Source: Planctomycetota bacterium
Lineage (GTDB): Bacteria > Planctomycetota > Planctomycetia > Planctomycetales > Planctomycetaceae
Direction of reading: 5' to 3'
Length of the DNA: 64,000 nt
Assembly: GCA_022600195.1 (NCBI GenBank)
Contig: JAHZKX010000032.1
Span: 113,924-177,923, forward strand
Positions 29,224 to 38,593 of this stretch are shown here, piece by piece (position 1 is the stretch's first letter; the number at the start of each line of letters is the position of its first letter). The position numbers and the translations under genes were made by a program. Below the pieces are notes generated by a model. The model saw only the letters and a list, made by a program, of their open reading frames with translations. It had not been told where the DNA came from and did not search any database.

Positions 29224-32082
29224 ATGCTGCGGCCTGAAAGAAGCTTCCTGAGAGTCGGAATATCCTTCATCATTTTTTTGATGACAGGCGGGATCGTCAC
29301 GACTGTCGGTGCAGAAAATGCTGACAGTAAAGACCGAGGTATTGCGTTTTTCGAAACGAAAATTCGTCCTGTTCTGATTAAACATTGCTATGAGTGCCAC
29401 GCTTCCGATTCCAAATCGATCCGCGGCGGATTATTACTGGACACACTCGCCGGCACTTTGAAAGGGGGCGACTCCGGAACCGCGCTCGTTCCAGGAAAAC
29501 CAGCAGAGAGCCTGTTGTTGGAATCCTTGCGATACGATTCCTTTGAAATGCCTCCTTCCGGAAAACTTGCTCCGGAAATCATATCTGATTTTGAAACCTG
29601 GATCAAAATGGGAGCTCCTGACCCTCGTAAAGGGGAGAGCAAATCCATTCGGCACAAAATTGATATTGAAAAAGGTAGAGAATTCTGGGCCTTTCAACCA
29701 ATTCAAAAACAGAGTCTTCCCCTGGTCTCTGATCCCAACTGGAATCGATCTGGTATTGACCGTTTCATTCGCGCAGAACAGGAAAAGCAAAAGCTGACTC
29801 CGGCTCCTGAATCAGATCGTGTTACCTTAATCCGTCGTCTGTACTATGACTTAACTGGCCTGCCTCCCACACCCGGACAAATAGACCAATTCCTGAATGA
29901 CCAGCGGGAAGATGCAACCGCGCGTCTGGTTGATCGTCTATTAGAGTCCCCGCATTTCGGAGAACGCTGGGGCCGTTATTGGCTGGATATTGCCCGTTAT
30001 TCACAATCAACGGGCGGTGGACGCTCACTACTCTATCAATCCGCCTGGCGCTATCGAAATTATGTGATAGATTCATTCAATCAAGATAAACCCTTTGACG
30101 AGTTTATTCTGGAACAGATCGCTGGTGATTTACTGGAATCGAAAGATTACCTTCAACAACGAGAACGCTGGCTGGCCACAGGTTTTCTGCTGCTAGGACC
30201 TTCAAATTATGAGCAGCAAGATAAAGAACTGTTACGGATGGATATCATTGACGAACAGATTCAAACTGTTGGTAAAGCATTTCTGGCGATGACTCTGGGT
30301 TGTGCACGCTGCCACGACCATAAATTTGATCCGATTCCTGCCACAGATTATTATGCGTTAGCAGGCATCTTTCGCAGTTCCAAATTTTTAACCCCGGGGA
30401 ATGTCTCAGGCTGGACGAAGCGTCCCTTGCCACTGCCTCCGAAACAACAGCACGCCATCGACAAATTTAATCAATCTCTGGCAAGTCTGACTTCGCAGAA
30501 AGAGTCCAAGCAAAAAGAACTAGAACAACTGAAACAAGAATTGAATACGATTACCATCGATGACACTTCAGCGACGCTCGTTGGGAACTGGCAGCAATCC
30601 ACTTATATTAAGAACTATATTGGTAAAGGTTATATACACGATCAACACGCCGCCAAAGGGAAAAAACAAGTCAAATTTACCCCTCATCAGCTCAAATCGG
30701 GACGGTACGACGTTCAGCTTGCTTATAATTCCGATCAATCGCGGGCTTCGCGTGTTCCTGTCACCATCAAAACATCGAAAAAGACACATACGGTTTATGT
30801 AAATCAGAGGCTCAAACCGACGGATGGCGCGTACGCATCCTTAGGATCCTTCGATTTTACAGGTACGAAAAATGAAGAGATCATTGTGTCCAATGAAGGG
30901 ACCGATGGTTTTGTGATTGTCGACGCCATCCGTTTTGTTTCTGCTCCCGTAGAACCCACTCCCGAAAATCAGCAACAGGCGGCGGTCATTCAGAACAAAC
31001 AGAGAATGCTGAAGATCAAAAAAACAAAAAAACAGATTAAAGAACTTTCCGCAAAGATTACAGAAAAAAAGAAGTCCGCACCAAAAGCGATTCCGGAAAT
31101 CATGTCGATTTATGAGAGCGACGAACCGGGAGATTATCATCTGTTGATTCGAGGCGACGTGCATCACCTGGGCAAAAAAGTTCCCCGCGGTTTTGTCAGT
31201 GTTGCCCAGGCTTCCGATTCTGTTTCGATACCTGAAAATACCAGTGGTCGACTGGAACTGGCGCAATGGATTGCCAGCTCACAAAATCCTCTTACCGCTC
31301 GCGTCTATGTGAATCGAATCTGGCATCATTTATTTGGCGAGGGACTGGTGCGTACGGTCGACAACTTTGGCTTCCGCGGCGAGACTCCCTCGCATCCGGA
31401 ATTACTTGATTTTCTGGCTTTCAAATTAGTGGAAAACAACTGGTCCACCAAATCAATCATCCGTGAAATTGTCCTGTCAAGAACCTATCAGCTTTCCAGT
31501 CAGTCGAACATAGACCAGCGTGAAGCTGATCCCACGAATCGCTTATTAACTCATCAAAATCACCGGCGACTTGATGCCGAATCCATTCGCGACACAATCC
31601 TGTTTGTCAGCGGCAAACTTGATCTTACTCAACACGAACAAACAATCAGGCCTGATACCAAGTCCGAGTACGGCTACCAGTTCCATGATCATTTCCGAAG
31701 TGTTTATATTCCCGTTTTTCGCAATCGCCTACACGATCTACTGGCAATTTTTGATTTTCCGGACCCCAACTTATCCTTAGGGCGTCGTAATACCAGCACT
31801 CTCTCAACACAGGCTCTGTTCCTCATGAACAACCCGTTTGTAACTGAGCACTCACAAAACATTGCTCAACGCCTGATTGATGAATTTCCGGAAGACCAGT
31901 CAGCTCGGATTGGGGCACTGTTTCGAACCACACTCGGACGGCTGCCTGATTCGTCTGAAAAAGCAGATGCCAAACGTTACTTAAATCAAGCACAGTCAAC
32001 TGGAGATCAGACAGAACTCGAAACCTGGAGCGCCTTCTGTCAAACCATCATTGCCTGTATTGATTTTCGATACATAAAATAG
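29224..32082 (+). CDS. DUF1549/DUF1553 protein with cytochrome-type and golvesin-like domains
   Basis: A 952-residue exported protein, second member of the family in the window. A signal sequence is followed by an N-terminal cytochrome c-like domain with CYECH near residue 56 (IRPVLIKHCYECHASDS). DUF1549 covers about 180-400 (VTLIRRLYYDLTGLPPTPGQ; GCARCHDHKFDPIP). A golvesin C-terminal-like beta domain lies at about 455-575 (YIGKGYIHDQ... GFVIVDAIRFV). A short coiled coil and DUF1553 (ARVYVNRIWHHLFGEGLV) follow. The golvesin-like domain, which binds carbohydrate or matrix in other proteins, is absent from the first family member. The DUF1501 partner starts 33 bases downstream. Confidence 0.9.
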   Translation: MLRPERSFLRVGISFIIFLMTGGIVTTVGAENADSKDRGIAFFETKIRPVLIKHCYECHASDSKSIRGGLLLDTLAGTLKGGDSGTALVPGKPAESLLLESLRYDSFEMPPSGKLAPEIISDFETWIKMGAPDPRKGESKSIRHKIDIEKGREFWAFQPIQKQSLPLVSDPNWNRSGIDRFIRAEQEKQKLTPAPESDRVTLIRRLYYDLTGLPPTPGQIDQFLNDQREDATARLVDRLLESPHFGERWGRYWLDIARYSQSTGGGRSLLYQSAWRYRNYVIDSFNQDKPFDEFILEQIAGDLLESKDYLQQRERWLATGFLLLGPSNYEQQDKELLRMDIIDEQIQTVGKAFLAMTLGCARCHDHKFDPIPATDYYALAGIFRSSKFLTPGNVSGWTKRPLPLPPKQQHAIDKFNQSLASLTSQKESKQKELEQLKQELNTITIDDTSATLVGNWQQSTYIKNYIGKGYIHDQHAAKGKKQVKFTPHQLKSGRYDVQLAYNSDQSRASRVPVTIKTSKKTHTVYVNQRLKPTDGAYASLGSFDFTGTKNEEIIVSNEGTDGFVIVDAIRFVSAPVEPTPENQQQAAVIQNKQRMLKIKKTKKQIKELSAKITEKKKSAPKAIPEIMSIYESDEPGDYHLLIRGDVHHLGKKVPRGFVSVAQASDSVSIPENTSGRLELAQWIASSQNPLTARVYVNRIWHHLFGEGLVRTVDNFGFRGETPSHPELLDFLAFKLVENNWSTKSIIREIVLSRTYQLSSQSNIDQREADPTNRLLTHQNHRRLDAESIRDTILFVSGKLDLTQHEQTIRPDTKSEYGYQFHDHFRSVYIPVFRNRLHDLLAIFDFPDPNLSLGRRNTSTLSTQALFLMNNPFVTEHSQNIAQRLIDEFPEDQSARIGALFRTTLGRLPDSSEKADAKRYLNQAQSTGDQTELETWSAFCQTIIACIDFRYIK

Positions 32083-32115
32083 CCAACTACTATTTCAAGT
32101 ACCTGGAGTATTTCC

Positions 32116-33555
32116 ATGCTGGAAGAACATGTTCCTGTTTCTCGAAGAATGCTGTTGCGTTCGTCTGCCTGTGGCTTTGGCTCGCTGGCTTTTTCCGGGC
32201 TTCTTTCGCGTGCAAATGGAAATACTCCCAGCGTGTCTCTTGGAAATCCATTGGCACCCCAGGAGCCAATGTTTGCACCTCGTGCAAAACGGATCATTTT
32301 TATCTTCATGCAGGGCGGTCCGAGCCATGTCGATACCTTCGACTACAAGCCACTCCTGGAAAAGAAACATGGAGAAGAGCTGGAATTCAAAGATGCAAGA
32401 AAGATTGCAAAGACAGGGACGTTCGGTAAAGAAAAAATCATGCAGTCACCCTGGAAGTTTCGTCAATACGGCGAATGCGGCCATTGGGTATCTGACCTTT
32501 TCCCTGAAATAGGCAAACACGTTGATGACCTTTGTTTTATTCGCAGTATGCATACCACTGGAGTGGCACATGGTCCGAGTACATTGTTTCTACATACGGG
32601 CACGACAAATTTAATCATGCCTTCCATCGGTTCCTGGATTACTTACGGACTCGGTACAGAAAACGAAAACATACCCGGTTTCATTACCATCTCACCCTCT
32701 TCATCCAATGGTGGTCCACGAAATTTTTCGAACGCATTTCTCCCTTCGCATTTTCAGGGAACGGCATTGGGAAGAGCAGGGCAGCCCGCAAGTAAAGCCC
32801 GCTTCAATAATATTACGAATGCACAATCGTCTCTCAGCAAACAACGCGCGCAACTGAATCTCCTGCAATCACTCAATCGAAGCCAGCTGGAATCGCACAA
32901 AGAAGATGACGAATTAGCCGCCGTCATCAATTCATTCGAGTTGGCTTTTCGAATGCAGCAGCATGCTCCCGGATTGACAGACCTGTCGGGAGAGTCAAAA
33001 TCAACATTTGAATCATATGGAATTGGACAGAAAGAAACTGACGATTTTGGGCGACAGTGTTTGCTGGCGCGACGCATGGCTGAAGCGGGAACACGTTACA
33101 TTCAAGTCAACTATGCCGACAATGGAAATAATCCCCGATGGGATCAACACAGCAAAATTCAAAAGCATGCTTTTCACGCAAAAGCAAGTGATAAACCAGT
33201 CGCGGGACTGATCCAGGATATGAAACAACGGGGGCTTCTGGAAGACACCTTGATCTGGTGGGGAGGCGAGTTTGGCCGAAATCCCTTTACACAGGGTGCT
33301 GATGGGCGCGACCACAATCCAAAAGGTTTCACACATTTTCTCTGTGGCGCGGGTGTTAAATCGGGCTTTTCGTACGGAGCCACTGATGAGTTTGGTCATG
33401 AAGCTGTCGAAAACAAGGTCCACATGCATGATTTACATGCGACAATACTTCACTTGTTGGGGATCGACCACGAACGATTGACTTACCGACATGCAGGCCG
33501 TGATTTTCGCCTGACTGATGTCGAAGGACATGTCGTCAGCGATTTGTTTGCATAA
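32116..33555 (+). CDS. DUF1501 family protein, Tat-exported
   Basis: A 479-residue partner of the preceding gene. It has a twin-arginine signal (SRRMLLRSSACGFGSLAFSGLL). The phosphatase/sulfatase-fold stretches are IIFIFMQGGPSHVDTFDYKP, WWGGEFGRNPF, GADGRDHNPKGF and MHDLHATILHLLGIDH. It is a distinct paralogue of the protein at 27079-28377, with a different middle region (THSSS-type loop absent, extra helical insert around residues 225-290). GGAG precedes the ATG. Its function is unknown, as for the family. Confidence 0.92.
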   Translation: MLEEHVPVSRRMLLRSSACGFGSLAFSGLLSRANGNTPSVSLGNPLAPQEPMFAPRAKRIIFIFMQGGPSHVDTFDYKPLLEKKHGEELEFKDARKIAKTGTFGKEKIMQSPWKFRQYGECGHWVSDLFPEIGKHVDDLCFIRSMHTTGVAHGPSTLFLHTGTTNLIMPSIGSWITYGLGTENENIPGFITISPSSSNGGPRNFSNAFLPSHFQGTALGRAGQPASKARFNNITNAQSSLSKQRAQLNLLQSLNRSQLESHKEDDELAAVINSFELAFRMQQHAPGLTDLSGESKSTFESYGIGQKETDDFGRQCLLARRMAEAGTRYIQVNYADNGNNPRWDQHSKIQKHAFHAKASDKPVAGLIQDMKQRGLLEDTLIWWGGEFGRNPFTQGADGRDHNPKGFTHFLCGAGVKSGFSYGATDEFGHEAVENKVHMHDLHATILHLLGIDHERLTYRHAGRDFRLTDVEGHVVSDLFA

Positions 33556-33587
33556 CCGATCAACGGGTTCTGCTTCTCGTCAGAGTA

Positions 33588-34415
33588 CTAGGGGTAGCGT
33601 TTTTGAAGTTCTTCTGCTTCTGCTATCAGACGATTATCAAATGTAAAACCGAGTGAAGCATATTGTTCTTGAATCTGCTCCATGCCCTGCTTAACCATAA
33701 TCAGATCACAGCCACGGCAGATGAATTTTGCGCCCAGATCAAATAGCATCTGCGTATGCTCGGGAGTCCCGCTTACCGTTCCCCACCATTTCCCTGCATT
33801 ATTAGCCGCTTCTGAAACGCGTTTATAAGCGTCTTTGATTACTGGATGATCAAACTGATACGGAATACCTGCGATCACACTTAAATCACCGGGACCGAGC
33901 ATTAAAACATCGATGCCGGGTACAGCGGCGATGGCGTCAGCTTGCTCTAAAGCAGTTGGTGATTCCAGCTGCGCTATCAGCAATGTGTGCTCATTTGCTG
34001 CTTTCAGATAAGCGGGCATGGGCATACAGCAGTAGGGGTTGTCACCATTGGCGCCATCGACGCCACGTTCACCTTCAGGAGCAAATTTCGCCCAACGAAC
34101 CAGTTCTGCAGCTTCCTCAGCCGATTCACAGCGAGGGTACATAATTCCCTGGGCACCCGCTTCGAGCAAGCGTCCCATTCGCATGAATTCTCCTTTTGCC
34201 GGACGCGCGATAATGTCTGATGTACCAACACGGGCAGCACGCATCAAATTCGCTGCTGTCTCACCACTTGTCGAATGATGTTCCACATCCAGCCAGATGC
34301 CATCAAAGCCCATTGAACTGACAAGTTCATACACCGTGGGATCCGTAAAGTGACAACAGGTAATCAGAGCAGGCTCACCACGGTTTAATTTTTCTTTTAC
34401 TCGACTTAGCTTCAT
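33588..34415 (-). CDS. HpcH/HpaI-family aldolase
   Basis: A 275-residue class II aldolase of the HpcH/HpaI (2-oxo acid) family. The motifs fit: GFDGIWLDVEHHS (metal/substrate region), RPAKGEFMRMGRLLEAGAQGIMYPR, AQLESPTALEQADAIAAVPGIDVLMLGPGDLS. Such enzymes split 2-keto-3-deoxy acids, as in aromatic or sugar-acid breakdown, to pyruvate and an aldehyde. The divergent cluster across the GntR gene suggests sugar or sugar-acid catabolism (inference). The gene is convergent with the DUF1501 gene and lies 90 bases downstream of the regulator gene on the same strand. Confidence 0.88.
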   Translation of the reverse strand: MKLSRVKEKLNRGEPALITCCHFTDPTVYELVSSMGFDGIWLDVEHHSTSGETAANLMRAARVGTSDIIARPAKGEFMRMGRLLEAGAQGIMYPRCESAEEAAELVRWAKFAPEGERGVDGANGDNPYCCMPMPAYLKAANEHTLLIAQLESPTALEQADAIAAVPGIDVLMLGPGDLSVIAGIPYQFDHPVIKDAYKRVSEAANNAGKWWGTVSGTPEHTQMLFDLGAKFICRGCDLIMVKQGMEQIQEQYASLGFTFDNRLIAEAEELQKRYP

Positions 34416-34505
34416 CTGCTACTGACTCCTTGTCGCTATATTTCCTGAGTGGATCGATGATGGTCTAAATTCGTTTCAGACCTGGAGAATAATTTTCAGC
34501 GAATT

Positions 34506-35198
34506 TTATTCACTGTTTACTTCTGGTAGATAATGTCGAAGCTGTAATCGTATTAATGCGCGAGCGCGTTCGACGTCACGGTCATGAATTGCTGTCGCGA
34601 GTTCGATGTGTTCCCAGGCAATGCGTTCCGAACTGGTTCTATCGAGAGGTGCAGGTATTGCAATATTACGAAAGAAATCAACCAGCACGCGCTGCATACC
34701 TGCTATAATAGTAGAACCGGTCATCTCCAACAACAATGAGTGAAAAGTAATATCAAGTTCTTTACCTCGATTGATTTCAGGCTCATCTGTGTCAGTTGTT
34801 TTCATCTGGTCAGCCAGATTCATCAGTTGTGCTATCTGATCTTGGTTTGCATTCTTGACTGCCAATTCTATGGCCCCCACTTCCAGCACATATCGCAGTC
34901 GTGATAATTCAGAAACGTCCTGCTCAGATTTAGCCAGAAAAGGGAGGCTCTCAGAGAATAATTCAACCGGATCAGGGCGTCGCACAATGAGACCAATTCG
35001 TTGACGTCCTTCGAGTAATCCAATTGCCCGCAGCCGACCTACAGCCTCGTGTGCAACCGCGCGAGAAACATCAAACTGATCCGCGACCTCCGCTTCGGTC
35101 ATAAACAACTCACCATCAGGCAACTCAGCTTGCTCGATATATTCTCTGATTCGCTCTGAAAGTTGTTGCGAAAGGTTTTTTCGCGGCGTTTCAAGCAT
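34506..35198 (-). CDS. GntR-family transcriptional regulator, FadR/FCD type
   Basis: A 230-residue regulator. The N-terminal winged helix covers residues ~8-75 (MTEAEVADQFDVSRAVAHEAVGRLRAIGLLEGRQRIG). The C-terminal FCD ligand domain has the metal/ligand histidines in FHSLLLEM, WEHIELATAI and the final LRLQLRHY. FCD proteins usually sense organic acids from the pathway they control. The position between the aldolase gene and a divergent five-gene catabolic set suggests it controls both. A 16-bp dyad beside a -10 box lies in the intergenic region. Confidence 0.92.
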   Translation of the reverse strand: MLETPRKNLSQQLSERIREYIEQAELPDGELFMTEAEVADQFDVSRAVAHEAVGRLRAIGLLEGRQRIGLIVRRPDPVELFSESLPFLAKSEQDVSELSRLRYVLEVGAIELAVKNANQDQIAQLMNLADQMKTTDTDEPEINRGKELDITFHSLLLEMTGSTIIAGMQRVLVDFFRNIAIPAPLDRTSSERIAWEHIELATAIHDRDVERARALIRLQLRHYLPEVNSE

Positions 35199-35315
35199 TG
35201 CTCTATAAACCTGTTTTATTTGCCAGGGGACATGTAATCACGAACTTACGCAAGATGGACATAGTGAGTTTCAGCCTATTATATCAGCTTTTATAAAATG
35301 AGGCTCTTTACTGGT

Positions 35316-35338
35316 TGAAATCTGGATTTCATTATAAT
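35316..35338 (+). promoter_or_regulatory. Operator-like dyad abutting a TATAAT box
   Basis: TGAAATC-TG-GATTTCA (35316-35331) is a perfect dyad that ends next to TATAAT (35333-35338). It sits between the divergent GntR gene and the beta-helix gene. It is a fitting target for the FCD regulator; no clear -35 box was found at proper spacing. Confidence 0.45.
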
Positions 35339-35395
35339 AGTATTTTATTGATCTTCAAGAGCGATCTACTTTTATTCCGATCAGGGATTTGAGAT

Positions 35396-36886
35396 TTGCG
35401 ATTCATCATCATCTTCATCTTGTTTTACCTGGCATTGCCGGCCTCATTGGTTTTCTCGCGTGACATCCACGTTGATCCGGAGACTGGCGATGACTCTTCC
35501 AGCACGGGCCCCGTAAAAACGATCACACGTGCGATTCGAATTGCCATGCCGGGTGATACGATTCATCTAAAGCCCATTGTTTATCGTGACTATGCTGGTT
35601 TCTACGGCGTGAAAGGCGAACCCGGGAATCCCATCACTCTTGATGGCCATGGTGCAACGCTGGAAGGCTCTGAACCACTCGATCCTGCTCAATGGCAAGA
35701 AGTTCAACCAGGGTTATTCCGCAGCAGCAACCTTCGTTCCCATATGGACCTTGCTATTCTTGGTCGGTGGTTTTTTCTCTGGAACGGCAAGATGAACCAT
35801 ATGGGGCGAACCTCGAAAGGCCCTAGTGCTCCGCTTAAGAAGCCTGAGGATCTATTACCCAATGAATGGACGTTTGTCGAAGACGTAAAGAGAAAAGAAC
35901 CGGATACCCAAAAAATATATGGTGATTTTTATTTGAAACTTTCGCCGGGCCAGAAACTTTCGGAAGCCAATATATTTGTTCCAACGCGATCCGCGGGTGT
36001 GCAGTTCAGCAGCACAAAAGATAATCACAACGCACATCTTGTCATCCGCAACCTGACGGCAACGCATCCTTATAATGATGGCTTTAATATCCATGGGCAT
36101 TGCGAGGATGTTCTGTTTGAAAATATTCGCGCCATAGAATGTGGTGACGATGGTATCAGTGCCCATGAGACTGCCCAGTATCGTGTTGATGGTTTTGTCT
36201 CAATTGGAAATTCAACTGGAATCTGTGATACGGGAGCCAGTATCACCAGTTACAATCGTGTCTTTATTCGAGACTGCCTGGGTTTCGATTTATATTTTCT
36301 CGACACAGGCCGCTATACCGTTACGAACGCCGTTGTACTCTCATCAGCGGCTCGAACGCTGTACCTGACCGGACGTAAAAAATTCGATCGCCCGTGTTCA
36401 TTAACACTCGATAATGTCTATATTCGTCGTGTTACCAATGAGAATGAAGTCCGCGTGTCGAAGTATTCGGAACTAGACGCACGCCGTGTCACATTGCTTG
36501 GTCTTAAATTTCAGGCCACTGGAGGAAAAGTCAATCTCCACAACTCGACCATTGCTGGTGTGCCCGCCAACGCGAAAATACCAACTCTGTACGATTACCA
36601 TGCCCCTTCTACCAAACCAAGAGGCCCACTGGTCCCAGAGATTCTCATCTGGCGCGATGTGCACTGGTTCGCTGATGACAACATTTATAACGTGAGCAGT
36701 TTGCGTTTTGACAAGACTTTCTATACCGCAAAGAACTTTGCCGAGTATCAAAAACAAACCGGCCAGGATATTCACTCGCATTTCGTAAAAACTATTTCCA
36801 ACAACGATAAATCGGGTGCTGACCTGAAAACACTGATAAAATCCGCTGTGCCTGAGAGTGAACATCACCTGATAAAATCCCCTTAG
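35396..36886 (+). CDS. Secreted right-handed beta-helix protein
   Basis: A 496-residue exported protein. The start is TTG with AGGGA upstream, followed by the signal RFIIIFILFYLALPASLVFS. The opening HVDPETGDDSSSTGPVKTITRAIRIAMPGDTIHLKP is the classical first coil of pectate-lyase-like beta-helix proteins. Later stretches such as HLVIRNLTATHPYNDGFNIHGHCEDVLFENIRAIECGDDGISAHE are successive coils. Enzymes with this fold cut or isomerise acidic polysaccharides, but no catalytic set can be assigned. It begins a three-gene unit with small gaps. Confidence 0.8.
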   Translation: MRFIIIFILFYLALPASLVFSRDIHVDPETGDDSSSTGPVKTITRAIRIAMPGDTIHLKPIVYRDYAGFYGVKGEPGNPITLDGHGATLEGSEPLDPAQWQEVQPGLFRSSNLRSHMDLAILGRWFFLWNGKMNHMGRTSKGPSAPLKKPEDLLPNEWTFVEDVKRKEPDTQKIYGDFYLKLSPGQKLSEANIFVPTRSAGVQFSSTKDNHNAHLVIRNLTATHPYNDGFNIHGHCEDVLFENIRAIECGDDGISAHETAQYRVDGFVSIGNSTGICDTGASITSYNRVFIRDCLGFDLYFLDTGRYTVTNAVVLSSAARTLYLTGRKKFDRPCSLTLDNVYIRRVTNENEVRVSKYSELDARRVTLLGLKFQATGGKVNLHNSTIAGVPANAKIPTLYDYHAPSTKPRGPLVPEILIWRDVHWFADDNIYNVSSLRFDKTFYTAKNFAEYQKQTGQDIHSHFVKTISNNDKSGADLKTLIKSAVPESEHHLIKSP

Positions 36887-36913
36887 AGACTATCTGAAAT
36901 AGAAAGTAATATA

Positions 36914-38584
36914 ATGAATCGCGATCCATGGCAGACCACGTTACCCATTTCCGTCTGGCGGAATTGCATGCACTCATTATTAATTATTCTCATATCGCAT
37001 CTATCACTCGAAAACGTTGTTGGTGAAGAGCAAACTTCAAGCGATCTGAAACCGACAGTACGTGTCTCCGTATCTGGAGGCCCCGAAGTGACAGAGGCCG
37101 TCTTTTTTTCTTTCGATGATCATGCCATCCCCTGGCGCGATAATCTGCAATTGACCTCTGTGCAAGCGACAAAACACTCCGCAAATCCCGTTCTCAGACG
37201 CGGACCTGATGGCGCCCCCGACCATGGCCATGCCATTCTCTACGGAACCGTTATCCGTTCTGGTGGAAAATTTCGAATGTGGTATCTCGGCATGTTCGAA
37301 ACGAAGACAAAGTCCGGTCAGGCCCCCGGATGGTGGCGGCCTATGTGTTATGCAGAGAGTACTGATGGGGTGACCTGGACGAAACCCAATCTCGGATTGG
37401 TAGAATTTAATGGCAATAAAAACAACAACATTTGCCTGATCAAGTCGGAAGTTCCCTCATTGGCAAAAGTCAATGACTTTCTGTCCGTCCTGCACGATCC
37501 TAACGACCCCGATCCCAACCGCCGCTACAAGTGTGTTTACATTGCCCATCCCCCTTTTGGCGATGTACAGGGAGGGCGGAGTGGTATTGGCCCCGATGAA
37601 CGGCGATGGGGCGCGTTTATCAGCGCGACAAGTGCCGATGGATTAAGCTGGAAAGTCGTCGGTGACCGACCGATGAATGCAGGGGGAGAGCGGTTTGAAG
37701 TATCGGGGCTTTATTACCATGACGGATTTTATTACGCCCCCGGCCAACTCCTCTCGCCCTGGTCCTGGAGAATGGACGGTAGCAAAACGGGTCGTGTGAT
37801 GCTCACATACCGTTCGTCTGACTTTAACAACTGGTCACGTGCCAAGGCGACTGCTTTTGCACGCCCTGGTCAGTTAACAGTAAAACCAATATCCGGGCAG
37901 CAGACGCATATGGGCGCTGGAATCTGGAATCGCGGCAATGCGCTTGTCGGATTGTACGGGATGTGGCAGGACGCTCCGGAAAAGCCCAAAGACAGTGCCT
38001 ACTGGAACGAAGGTGTGACCATCGATTTGGGGTTGATCGTCAGTAACGATGGAATTCATTTCCGCGAACCCGTGCCTGGCCACAAAGTGATCTCACGAGG
38101 TACCAAAGAGGAGTGGGATAATACGGCATTACTGCAAGGTCATGCTTTTGCGAATGTCGGTGACAAAACCATGATGTGGTATTCGCACTGGGACACGGGT
38201 GGAAAGCTGCGAAATATGGAAATCGGCCTTGCCACATTGCGGCGTGATGGTTTTGGTTATCTTTCTCGCAAAGTAGAAAATTCGGCAGCAGGTTTTGAAA
38301 CCACTTCCTTCGACGTGACAGGCAATGCACAATTATTCGTGAATGTAGAAGGGGTCTCCTCCGCGGCACCGTTGAAAGTGGAATTACTCGACTCACGTGC
38401 CAAACCATTGGCTGGTTTTTCTGGTGCAGATGCCGCTCAGCTTTCGAAACCGGGAACACGTCAAAAAGTTGTCTGGCCCGGCAAAGTGAGCCAATTGCCA
38501 CAAGACAAAAAACTATCAATCAAAGTAAGCTACCCCAAAATGAATGGCGCCAGAGTTTACGCAATTTATGTTGGAAAGAACTAA
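36914..38584 (+). CDS. Secreted glycosidase-like beta-propeller protein
   Basis: A 556-residue protein, probably exported; the better signal peptide begins at the in-frame ATG 36968 (MHSLLIILISHLSL). Stretches such as GGKFRMWYLGMF, RPMCYAESTDGVTWTKPNLGLVEFNG, YKCVYIA and GLIVSNDGIHFREP are typical of five-bladed propellers related to GH32/GH43 and to sialidase-like repeats. A C-terminal beta domain (residues ~465-556) resembles a carbohydrate-binding module. I cannot assign catalytic acids. It follows the beta-helix gene by 27 bases and precedes the fusion gene by 9, so the three are probably one transcript. Confidence 0.75.
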   Translation: MNRDPWQTTLPISVWRNCMHSLLIILISHLSLENVVGEEQTSSDLKPTVRVSVSGGPEVTEAVFFSFDDHAIPWRDNLQLTSVQATKHSANPVLRRGPDGAPDHGHAILYGTVIRSGGKFRMWYLGMFETKTKSGQAPGWWRPMCYAESTDGVTWTKPNLGLVEFNGNKNNNICLIKSEVPSLAKVNDFLSVLHDPNDPDPNRRYKCVYIAHPPFGDVQGGRSGIGPDERRWGAFISATSADGLSWKVVGDRPMNAGGERFEVSGLYYHDGFYYAPGQLLSPWSWRMDGSKTGRVMLTYRSSDFNNWSRAKATAFARPGQLTVKPISGQQTHMGAGIWNRGNALVGLYGMWQDAPEKPKDSAYWNEGVTIDLGLIVSNDGIHFREPVPGHKVISRGTKEEWDNTALLQGHAFANVGDKTMMWYSHWDTGGKLRNMEIGLATLRRDGFGYLSRKVENSAAGFETTSFDVTGNAQLFVNVEGVSSAAPLKVELLDSRAKPLAGFSGADAAQLSKPGTRQKVVWPGKVSQLPQDKKLSIKVSYPKMNGARVYAIYVGKN

Positions 38585-38593
38585 GGCAAGACC

